In this document: positions 1 to 5,106 of the stretch, in pieces
How positions within the stretch are numbered: the first letter of the stretch is position 1
Layout: every line of letters starts with the position of its first letter
DNA from: JBEBXQ01 sp040391535
GTDB taxonomy: Bacteria; Bacteroidota; Bacteroidia; Cytophagales; Spirosomataceae
Assembly (NCBI GenBank): GCA_040391535.1
Contig: JBEBXQ010000196.1
Coordinates: 1 to 5,106, forward strand
DNA length: 5,106 nt
Direction: 5' to 3'
Position numbers and translations under genes: made by a program
Notes under the pieces: model-generated
Told to the model about the DNA's origin: nothing
What the model saw: the letters and a program-made list of their open reading frames with translations, nothing else
Databases searched by the model: none

Positions 1-342
1 ACCGGATGTGAGAGAAATGAACCCGATGTAGGTTGCGGCTGTAAAGGGCCCGTTTATTCCCGAGTGAATGATATAAAAGCTTCACTGGTTAAATCAAAGG
101 ATCCTGACCACCTTGCCCTGTTATTTTTTGAAATAAACGCTGAAAATAACCACCTCCCAGTAGAAGTGGTTATCTGTAATACGGCCGGACTTGATTTACC
201 CGTGACGCCCTATAACCTGAAAAATGATTATCTGGTTTCCGGGGATCTGCTGACACCCTGTAAAATTGACCCCAAAATACGGTTTATTAAAGCTCCGCCG
301 GGCACTTTCCGTGTTACAGAAATCCGCTTAACAGGAGAATAG
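1..342 (+). CDS. Small Cys-rich predicted lipoprotein, 5' end missing
   Basis: The reading frame is open from base 1 to the TAG at 340-342, giving 113 visible residues, so the gene starts left of the window. The third visible residue is a Cys preceded by Thr-Gly (bases 1-9), which fits the end of a lipobox; the mature protein would then begin CERNEPDVGCGCKGP. The missing part is probably a start codon plus about 15-20 signal-peptide residues. A GTG at 64 in the same frame is a poor start because it would discard the lipobox and the Cys-Gly-Cys pair. Mature cysteines lie at visible residues 12, 14, 59 (VVICN) and 87 (TPCK), suggesting disulfides or metal binding, though neither is shown. The rest looks like a short beta-rich domain with a YLVSGDL strand. 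Small Cys-rich lipoproteins of this general style are common in Bacteroidota, but I cannot name a family or function. Lipoprotein status is an inference from the first three residues. Confidence 0.72.
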   Translation, partial: TGCERNEPDVGCGCKGPVYSRVNDIKASLVKSKDPDHLALLFFEINAENNHLPVEVVICNTAGLDLPVTPYNLKNDYLVSGDLLTPCKIDPKIRFIKAPPGTFRVTEIRLTGE

Positions 343-421
343 CTCTGTACCGGTATCATTGAATTGCAAGAGAGCGGTAACGGCTCCGGAACCTGTTATT
401 TCTGATTTTTCGCTCATTCTG

Positions 422-453
422 TTTGTTCTCATCTGCTTAGTTTACTAAGTTTA
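422..453 (+). promoter_or_regulatory. Candidate Bacteroidota-type promoter of nuoD
   Basis: TTTG at 422-425 is followed after 20 bases by TAAGTTTA at 446-453, which matches the Bacteroidota -7 consensus TAnnTTTG at all fixed positions but the last. The spacing is close to the usual 19-21. Transcription would begin about 460, leaving a leader of only about 10 bases before the nuoD ATG. No clear Shine-Dalgarno sequence is present, which is normal in this phylum. This is a motif match only. Confidence 0.35.
436..449. repeat. Short inverted repeat in the nuoD promoter region
   Basis: CTTAG at 436-440 and CTAAG at 445-449 are exact inverted copies around TTTA. They sit in the spacer of the candidate promoter and touch its -7 box. 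The repeat could be a small operator half-site pair, but a 5-bp arm can easily arise by chance. Confidence 0.25.
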
Positions 454-468
454 TCCCAACGAAATCCA

Positions 469-1683
469 ATGAGCACAATTCAATATAAATACGATCCTTC
501 CCATTTACGGGTTTCTGCGCCTACCAGGTATAAGCTTGAAGAGCTGAAATCGGAAGAAATGCTGATCAATATTGGTCCGCAGCACCCTTCTACGCATGGT
601 GTTTTGCGTTTGGAAGTCATTACCAACGGCGAACTGATCGTGGATGTGGTTCCGCATCTGGGCTATCTGCACCGCTGTTTCGAAAAACATGCCGAATCGC
701 TTCCGTTCAACCAGATTATTCCTTACGTAGACAGGATGGACTACGTGGCTGCCATGAACTCGGAACATGCGTATGCAATGGGTGTCGAGAAAATGCTGGG
801 CATTGAAAATGACATTCCTAAACGTATCGAGTACATCAGAGTACTGGTAGCTGAGTTAAACCGTCTTGCATCACATTTTGTAGCCATCGGTACTTATGCG
901 ATGGATATTGGTGCCTATACGCCGTTTCTGTGGATGATGCGAGACCGTGAGCAGATCCTTCGCCTGCTGGAGTGGGTAAGTGGTGCCAGAATGCTGTATA
1001 ATTACATCTGGATCGGCGGGCTTTTTTATGATCTTCCGGTAGATTTTGAAGAGCGGTGCCTTGAATTTGTGAAATACCTTAAACCAAAGCTTGACGAACT
1101 GCAGCAGCTGGTGATTGAAAATAAGATTTTTATTCAGCGCACAGCCAATGTAGGTGTTCTTCCTTTGCCGGTTGCCATCAACTACGGGTGTTCGGGGCCG
1201 GTGCTGAGAGGCTCGGGACTGCGGTATGACCTGCGGCGGGTGGACAATTATTCGGTTTATCCGGAAATTGACTTTGAAATCCCGATGGGTGAGGGAAAAA
1301 TGGGGACCGTCGGAGACTGCTGGGACCGTAACTGGGTAAGAGTAGCTGAATGCCGGGAGTCAGTAAAGATCATCGAACAATGTCTGAAAATGCTGACAAC
1401 CGATCACAAACGTACCCGGGATTTTGATCCTCAGGCTGTTGTTCCAAAAAAAATCCGTCCGAAAGCAATGGATTTTTACTGTCGTGCCGAAAACTCAAAG
1501 GGCGAACTGGGCTTTTATTTCCGGACAGACGGCCGTGCAGACGTGCCCGTCCGTTGCAAAGCAAGAGCCTGTTCCTTTAATAATCTTTCGGTGATCAGTG
1601 AAATTTCCAAAGGCTTATTAATCGCAGACCTCGTTGCCATTATCGGTTCTATTGACGTAGTGATGGGAGAAGTAGACCGGTAG
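469..1683 (+). CDS. nuoD: NADH-quinone oxidoreductase subunit D (NuoD)
   Basis: This is the 49-kDa-type subunit of the peripheral arm of respiratory complex I, on the cytoplasmic side of the inner membrane. With NuoB it forms the quinone-binding cavity. The 404-residue length is normal for an unfused NuoD. GPQHPSTHG lies at residues 36-44, GYLHRCFEK at 65-73, the DRMDY segment at 88-92, and the family C-terminus SIDVVMGEVDR at 394-404. By my alignment from memory to Thermus Nqo4, the quinone-contacting His38 and Tyr87 and the conserved Asp139 correspond to His43, Tyr92 and Asp146 here, so the protein looks functional. HRC at 68-70 replaces the more common HRG. The ATG at 469 is the first start in frame and gives a typical 30-residue N-terminal lead. 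The gene stands alone: a lipoprotein gene precedes it and a convergent asd follows, so its partner subunits must be encoded elsewhere. Confidence 0.97.
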   Translation: MSTIQYKYDPSHLRVSAPTRYKLEELKSEEMLINIGPQHPSTHGVLRLEVITNGELIVDVVPHLGYLHRCFEKHAESLPFNQIIPYVDRMDYVAAMNSEHAYAMGVEKMLGIENDIPKRIEYIRVLVAELNRLASHFVAIGTYAMDIGAYTPFLWMMRDREQILRLLEWVSGARMLYNYIWIGGLFYDLPVDFEERCLEFVKYLKPKLDELQQLVIENKIFIQRTANVGVLPLPVAINYGCSGPVLRGSGLRYDLRRVDNYSVYPEIDFEIPMGEGKMGTVGDCWDRNWVRVAECRESVKIIEQCLKMLTTDHKRTRDFDPQAVVPKKIRPKAMDFYCRAENSKGELGFYFRTDGRADVPVRCKARACSFNNLSVISEISKGLLIADLVAIIGSIDVVMGEVDR

Positions 1684-1705
1684 GTTTGTTTCTGAAGATA
1701 TATGT

Positions 1706-1751
1706 AAAAAGACGGGAGGCCACTACGTTCACACTGGCCTCCCGTCTTTTT
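1706..1751. terminator. Bidirectional rho-independent terminator between nuoD and asd
   Basis: AAAAAGACGGGAGGCCA at 1706-1722 is perfectly complementary to 1735-1751, giving 17-bp arms around a 12-base loop. The GC-rich core (GACGGGAGGCCA) is flanked by an A-run on the left and a T-run on the right, so it reads as a terminator in both directions. It lies 22 bases past the nuoD stop and 15 bases past the asd stop, the expected place between two converging genes. Confidence 0.93.
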
Positions 1752-1766
1752 GTCTGCACTTTATTT

Positions 1767-2756
1767 CTATACAAGATTATTCTTCAAAAGATATTCAGCA
1801 ATCTGAACGGTATTGGTAGCAGCTCCTTTTCTGAGATTATCAGCCACAATCCAAAGATTAAGCGTTTTAGGCTGTGATTCATCCCGACGGATCCTGCCTA
1901 CAAACGTTTCGTCTTTTCCATGTGCGGTTAATGGCATCGGATATACCAGGTTTTGGGGATCATCCTGAACAATCACACCTTCAGCCTGTGCTAATAAAGC
2001 CCGTACTTCCGCCAAATCAAATTCATTTTCGAATTCAATATTCACAGCTTCCGAATGTCCGCCAATAGTGGGTATACGCACTGTCGTAGCCGTAACGGCA
2101 ATGCTGTCATCCCCCATGATCTTTTTGGTTTCATTGGTCATTTTCATTTCCTCTTTGGTATATCCGTTGTCAAGGAAAACGTCAATATGAGGCAGTACAT
2201 TCAGGTCAATAGCATAAGGATAAACCTTTTCCACCTCAGTTCCCTTACGCTCACCAAAAAGCTGATCGACCGCTGCTTTTCCTGTACCAGTCACCGACTG
2301 ATAAGTAGAAACCACAACCCTTTTTATCTTATATTTTTCATGCAAAGGCTTCAGCACTACGACCATCTGAATGGTAGAGCAGTTTGGATTTGCAATAATT
2401 TTATCCTCTTTGGTAAGCACATCCGCATTTACTTCCGGTACGATCAGTTTTTTAGCCGGATCCATCCGCCAGGCCGACGAGTTATCGATCACCGTAATAC
2501 CAGCTTCCGCAAATTTAGGAGCAAGTGCCAGAGACGTGCTTCCACCGGCAGAAAAAATGGCAATAGCAGGTTTTTCTGCAATAGCGTCATCAAAGCTTTT
2601 TACCTTAATCTGTTTACCCTTAAAAGTAATTTCCTTTCCTACTGATCTTTCAGATGCTACAGGAATTAATTCAGAAACTGGGAAGTTACGCTCTTCCAAC
2701 ACTTTGAGGATTTCCCCACCGACCAGGCCGGTAGCCCCAACTACTGCGATTTTCAT
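1767..2756 (-). CDS. asd: Aspartate-semialdehyde dehydrogenase
   Basis: The enzyme makes L-aspartate 4-semialdehyde from aspartyl phosphate with NADPH in the cytoplasm, the branch point to lysine/diaminopimelate, threonine and methionine. At 329 residues it is close to the usual family length. The N-terminal Rossmann loop GATGLVGGEIL is at residues 7-17. The catalytic Cys126 is in NPNCSTIQ, followed by TYQSVTGTG at 151-159 with Gln153. The substrate-side segment VRIPTIGGHSEA at 226-237 supplies Arg227 and the acid/base His234. All key residues are present. I chose the ATG at 2756 rather than the adjoining GTG at 2759, because MKIAVVGATG is the family N-terminus. No Shine-Dalgarno sequence is seen; the leader is A-rich, as usual in Bacteroidota. 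The gene follows the cyclo-ligase gene by 67 bases on the same strand, has its own promoter candidate, and ends at the shared hairpin with nuoD. Confidence 0.97.
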   Translation of the reverse strand: MKIAVVGATGLVGGEILKVLEERNFPVSELIPVASERSVGKEITFKGKQIKVKSFDDAIAEKPAIAIFSAGGSTSLALAPKFAEAGITVIDNSSAWRMDPAKKLIVPEVNADVLTKEDKIIANPNCSTIQMVVVLKPLHEKYKIKRVVVSTYQSVTGTGKAAVDQLFGERKGTEVEKVYPYAIDLNVLPHIDVFLDNGYTKEEMKMTNETKKIMGDDSIAVTATTVRIPTIGGHSEAVNIEFENEFDLAEVRALLAQAEGVIVQDDPQNLVYPMPLTAHGKDETFVGRIRRDESQPKTLNLWIVADNLRKGAATNTVQIAEYLLKNNLV

Positions 2757-2803
2757 CACTTTTAATTTTAAAGGTAAAACATTTAACTTTTATAAAATCG
2801 CCG

Positions 2804-2837
2804 CAAAATTACAAATTAATTTGCTACCATTTCCAAA
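2804..2837 (-). promoter_or_regulatory. Bacteroidota-type promoter of asd
   Basis: On the minus strand TAATTTTG (2811 down to 2804) is an exact match to the -7 consensus TAnnTTTG. A TTTG at 2837-2834 serves as a -33 box, with a spacer of 22 bases, slightly long. The expected start of transcription near 2797 gives a leader of about 40 bases before the asd ATG. The -33 box lies inside the last codons of the cyclo-ligase gene. The call rests on motif matching. Confidence 0.5.
2812..2823. promoter_or_regulatory. 12-bp perfect palindrome in the asd promoter
   Basis: CAAATTAATTTG is a perfect 12-bp palindrome that directly abuts the asd -7 box and begins right after the cyclo-ligase stop codon. 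Its place between the -33 and -7 boxes suits an operator for a dimeric repressor, for example one sensing an aspartate-family amino acid. That role is inference, and AT-rich palindromes of this size also occur by chance. Confidence 0.3.
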
Positions 2838-3408
2838 TATTATCCGGCGTAATACAAAAATCGAGAGGAATATCATAACTTTCAGCATCGGTAATCGTTT
2901 CAACAGGCTGATAAAAGCATAAACCTGCTTTAACGGCATCATTACGGCAGGTTGCCAGAAAACGGTCATAGAAACCACCACCATACCCGACCCTGTAGCC
3001 TTTCCTGTCAAAAATCAGCATCGGAAGCAGAATTAAATCAGGTAAACCCGCGTCAATCTCCACTGAAGTAGCCGGCACCGGTTCAGAAATGCCCCACCGA
3101 TTATTTTCAAACAAAGTATCCGGGGTGTGAAGAAAATGCTGCATCTGGCGTGTCCCCGGGATAATCCTTGGAAAAACGAACTGAACTTCCTGTATTTCCT
3201 TTTTTAACAGTTCGGTCAACAGCAGTGTATCAGGTTCTTTATTGCCTGTGTGCGGTAAAAAAGTATGTATTAATGCGGGTTTCAGGGTTTTAATAAAATT
3301 AACTGCCCCGGTGATTAATTGATCATTCAGCTGTTGCCACTCAGGCAAAGTCATTTGCCGTCTCCTGGCTAGATATACCTTCCGAAGGTTTGCTTTCGTT
3401 GTAATCAT
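2824..3408 (-). CDS. 5-formyltetrahydrofolate cyclo-ligase (5,10-methenyl-THF synthetase)
   Basis: The enzyme converts 5-formyl-THF and ATP to 5,10-methenyl-THF, returning a dead-end folate to the one-carbon pool; homologues are called ygfA/fau or yqgN. At 194 residues it is family length. The N-terminal helix TKANLRKVYLARRR (4-17) carries the Lys and Arg that contact ATP phosphates. GISEP is at 106-110, and the signature GYRVGYGGGFYDR at 137-149 is the nucleotide-binding loop. The C-terminus DIPLDFCIT at 179-187 is also typical. The ATG at 3408 places the conserved helix at the N-terminus and follows a purine-rich GGAAG; longer starts up to 3534 add residues unlike the family, and the Met at residue 19 would delete the helix. 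The first 68 bases therefore overlap bshC in the +1 frame, implying coupled translation. The 3' end carries the asd -33 box. Confidence 0.93.
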   Translation of the reverse strand: MITTKANLRKVYLARRRQMTLPEWQQLNDQLITGAVNFIKTLKPALIHTFLPHTGNKEPDTLLLTELLKKEIQEVQFVFPRIIPGTRQMQHFLHTPDTLFENNRWGISEPVPATSVEIDAGLPDLILLPMLIFDRKGYRVGYGGGFYDRFLATCRNDAVKAGLCFYQPVETITDAESYDIPLDFCITPDNIWKW

Positions 3409-4960
3409 TATCTTCCAAAAGAATATCGTAGCTGAAATCGAGCGGGTCAAAAACCTCCAGTAATTCTGAAATAAATTTCCGGTTGCTGATATAAAAATCC
3501 TGAAAATTGGTTTTACGTTCCTGAGCCGTCCCACCCGGAAAACACTGCTGCAAAAGTGAATCGAACTGTTCCAGGGTAATCGTATACTTTTTCTCCTCTG
3601 CTTTCAGAAGTTTCTTTTCGAGATGTTCCAACGCATTGACCAGACGCTTTCGCTCTGCATTTACAGTTGGTTCAAGTGTCGTATCCACTTCATTAACCTT
3701 GTCCGCAATTTTATCAAACAAAGTACGGTACTGTTCCTTTTCTGTCTGCAGGGAAAGGTTATAATCAGAAAGCCGGCGTACAAGATCTTTTCTTAAACGC
3801 ACGCTGTCCTGAAATAAATCTTCCGCATTTACACCCAGCTTCCGCATCTTCTTCTGGTCTGCGGTGCGTAAATATAATCCGAACTTTCGCGGAATGAGAA
3901 ATGGGAATGGGGTTTTATGATAATCAAAAACTGATTTCAGCTGAAGCCAGTAAGGTATTTCTGACGGCCCACCTATATAGGCTAAATTGGGCAGGATAAT
4001 TTCTTCATATAAAGGCCTGAGTACTACATTCGGACTGAACCGCTCAGGAAAAGCTTCAAGATGTGCCAGCAATTCATCTTTCGAAAACGCTATGTCTGTA
4101 TCCAGTACCGAATATTTATCCGCATTTTCCCTGACAATCCGGGCTCTGACAGAATCAAACATGTAAAACAAGTTGACCTCTCTGGCATTAACAGGCAGCG
4201 AATAGCCCAATTCTTTTATTTCCTGCGTTGTTTTCTCCACCAGCGCACCGGAAGTCTGCTGAATCAGTTCGTCTCTTAAAACAGGCAAAAACAGCCGTTT
4301 CAGGTTTCTGTCGTCAGGATCCAGGCAAATCAATCCTTCATGACCGAACAAATGATGCATATAACATCGTACGGCATCAGAAAGAGTAGTATGCTGGCCA
4401 TAAGCTTTTGAAAAAACCGGTAATACTTCAGGCATTTCATCCATAAGCCCAAGGAGGGAATCAGGACGAAGACGGCCTACTGCTCCGGAAGCATCCCTGT
4501 TCCAGGTATATTTCTTACCGGCAAGTGATACGGAAGCGATTTCATCAAAATCATGGTCTTCCGTAGCCATCCAGTACACCGGAACAAAACGGTAATCAGG
4601 AAACTGCTGCTGCAGTTTTCTGGCCAGGTTGATAATCGTGACAATTTTGTAAACGATATAGAGGGGCCCGCCAAATATATTGAGCTGATGACCGGTGGTA
4701 ACGGTAAAGGTTTTGCTATCAAGAAGAGCATCAATATCAGGTTTATCAGGATAACCTTCGTATTGTTTTCTCAATACATCCACCAGCACAGCACGTTTCT
4801 CCTGATCAAATCCCTCACGGTTTTCTATCAGGTCAGGAACATTATTCAATTCAGGAAAAAGGTTATAATAATGACGCAATTCCGGTTTCTGATCAAGGTA
4901 ATCAAGTAATAATGGTGGAAATTGCTGGGTAAACCTTAGATCAATGGACTGAACTTTCAT
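3341..4960 (-). CDS. bshC: Bacillithiol synthesis cysteine-adding enzyme BshC
   Basis: BshC joins cysteine to glucosamine-malate (GlcN-Mal) in the last step of bacillithiol synthesis, the low-molecular-weight thiol used in place of glutathione by Firmicutes and many Bacteroidota. The 539-residue length equals typical BshC. Visible family segments are TTGHQLNIFGGPLY at 88-101, VPVYWMATEDHDFDE at 126-140, the stretch from VVLRPLYEE (312-320) to IGGPSEIPYWLQL (329-341), a charged probable coiled coil at about 385-460, and FPGGTAQERKTNF at 474-486 near the C-terminus. The last 22 or so residues (518-539, polar and Ser/Glu rich) look like a non-conserved tail; they are encoded by the DNA that also encodes the conserved start of the cyclo-ligase. 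The ATG at 4960 is preceded by AGGA at a spacing of 7. bshC is probably the first gene of the minus-strand transcript. The bshA and bshB genes are not in the window. Confidence 0.95.
   Translation of the reverse strand: MKVQSIDLRFTQQFPPLLLDYLDQKPELRHYYNLFPELNNVPDLIENREGFDQEKRAVLVDVLRKQYEGYPDKPDIDALLDSKTFTVTTGHQLNIFGGPLYIVYKIVTIINLARKLQQQFPDYRFVPVYWMATEDHDFDEIASVSLAGKKYTWNRDASGAVGRLRPDSLLGLMDEMPEVLPVFSKAYGQHTTLSDAVRCYMHHLFGHEGLICLDPDDRNLKRLFLPVLRDELIQQTSGALVEKTTQEIKELGYSLPVNAREVNLFYMFDSVRARIVRENADKYSVLDTDIAFSKDELLAHLEAFPERFSPNVVLRPLYEEIILPNLAYIGGPSEIPYWLQLKSVFDYHKTPFPFLIPRKFGLYLRTADQKKMRKLGVNAEDLFQDSVRLRKDLVRRLSDYNLSLQTEKEQYRTLFDKIADKVNEVDTTLEPTVNAERKRLVNALEHLEKKLLKAEEKKYTITLEQFDSLLQQCFPGGTAQERKTNFQDFYISNRKFISELLEVFDPLDFSYDILLEDNDYNESKPSEGISSQETANDFA
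3412..3416 (-). promoter_or_regulatory. Ribosome binding site of the cyclo-ligase gene, inside bshC
   Basis: GGAAG ends 3 bases before the ATG at 3408 on the minus strand. It lies within bshC codons and supports this start over the longer reading frame. Confidence 0.45.
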
Positions 4961-5082
4961 GAAAATATCCTGATGTATATATGATTTGGCAATATTGAAT
5001 AAACGACCGATGGGCGTTTAAAGTTCGTAGGTACTGAATAAAAAAGGGGTAGTATCGGTTTTGGGTGAACGGGTTTAAAACG
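4961..5082. other. Non-coding leader upstream of bshC
   Basis: No open reading frame with a plausible start occupies this stretch. It should hold the bshC promoter, read on the minus strand, but I find no convincing TAnnTTTG box. The best candidate is TATATACA near 4981-4974 with a TTTA about 18 bases upstream, which is weak. A homopolymer A6 run (on the plus strand) begins near 5040, and no riboswitch-like structure was recognised. Confidence 0.5.
4968..4971 (-). promoter_or_regulatory. Ribosome binding site of bshC
   Basis: AGGA on the minus strand sits 7 bases before the bshC ATG at 4960, the only well-placed Shine-Dalgarno-like site seen at a transcript's first gene here. It decides the start in favour of MKVQSIDL. 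Confidence 0.5.
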
Positions 5083-5106
5083 ACAAAAGCATCCGGTAAG
5101 GGATGC
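5083..5106 (-). terminator. Probable terminator for a minus-strand gene beyond the right edge
   Basis: GCATCC at 5089-5094 and GGATGC at 5101-5106 are exact inverted copies around a 6-base loop. Read on the minus strand, the hairpin is followed by TTTTGT (5088-5083), a typical rho-independent layout. It would end a transcript arriving from the right and separate it from bshC. The window stops at the outer end of the stem, so a longer stem or a matching A-run on the far side cannot be judged. Confidence 0.6.

Noticed and set aside
64..342. A separate 92-residue gene starting at GTG 64
   Set aside because: The same frame is open to base 1 and carries a probable lipobox and a Cys-Gly-Cys pair upstream, so 64 is an internal codon of a longer gene.
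348..355. TACCGGTA palindrome after the lipoprotein stop
   Set aside because: It is only 8 bp with no loop or T-run, so it is neither a terminator nor a convincing operator.
366..416. Weak hairpin formed by GAGCG and CGCTC between the lipoprotein gene and nuoD
   Set aside because: The 5-bp stem encloses a loop of about 35-40 bases and is not followed by a T-run.
2055..2645. 196-codon plus-strand reading frame opposite asd
   Set aside because: It is entirely antisense to asd and rich in residues typical of shadow frames, with no domain.
2757..2759. GTG at 2759 as the asd start
   Set aside because: It adds only one residue before ATG; the family begins at MKIAVVGATG and ATG is the stronger start.
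2371..2922. 183-codon plus-strand reading frame opposite asd and the cyclo-ligase end
   Set aside because: It lies antisense to well-supported asd coding sequence, resembles no known protein, and crosses the asd promoter; it is a shadow frame.
3409..3534. N-terminal extension of the cyclo-ligase up to a start at 3534
   Set aside because: The extra 42 residues do not look like the family and would lengthen the overlap with bshC to 194 bases; the ATG at 3408 gives the normal N-terminus and has a purine-rich site before it.
4553..4909. 118-codon plus-strand reading frame opposite bshC
   Set aside because: It is antisense to the conserved N-terminal part of BshC and shows no recognisable feature.

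Overview
The window looks like ordinary chromosomal DNA of a Bacteroidota bacterium, most likely a Cytophagales-type organism (Dyadobacter/Spirosoma relatives are a guess from protein style, not a search). The reasons are an exact Bacteroidota-type -7 box (TAnnTTTG) upstream of asd, AT-rich leaders that mostly lack strong Shine-Dalgarno sequences, a small Cys-rich lipoprotein of a kind common in that phylum, and bacillithiol synthesis (BshC) together with a separate, unfused NuoD. All coding regions have similar moderate base composition, and I see no sign of recent transfer, mobile elements, CRISPR, tRNA or rRNA.

Layout, left to right. (1) 1-342, plus strand: the 3' part of a small predicted lipoprotein gene whose start and signal peptide lie left of the window; its lipobox Cys is visible at bases 7-9. 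(2) 343-468: a spacer with a candidate promoter and a short palindrome. (3) 469-1683, plus: a complete nuoD (complex I 49-kDa-type subunit) standing alone, without nuoC before it or nuoE after it. (4) 1706-1751: a strong, symmetric hairpin with A- and T-runs that can terminate both converging transcripts. (5) 1767-2756, minus: asd, aspartate-semialdehyde dehydrogenase, with a good phylum-specific promoter and a 12-bp perfect palindrome just upstream. (6) 2824-3408, minus: 5-formyltetrahydrofolate cyclo-ligase. (7) 3341-4960, minus: bshC, the cysteine-adding enzyme of bacillithiol synthesis, whose 3' end overlaps the cyclo-ligase gene by 68 bp in another frame. (8) 4961-5106: a non-coding leader ending in a probable terminator hairpin for a minus-strand gene further right.

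bshC and the cyclo-ligase gene are almost certainly co-transcribed (overlap, same strand). No terminator is visible between the cyclo-ligase gene and asd, so read-through into asd is possible, with asd also having its own promoter; all three would end at the shared hairpin at 1706-1751. Together these are housekeeping functions: respiration (nuoD), the aspartate-family amino acid and diaminopimelate branch (asd), folate one-carbon salvage, and low-molecular-weight thiol synthesis (bshC). I did not find a new biological system. The points most worth a second look are the orphan nuoD, the long bshC/cyclo-ligase overlap, and the palindrome inside the asd promoter.
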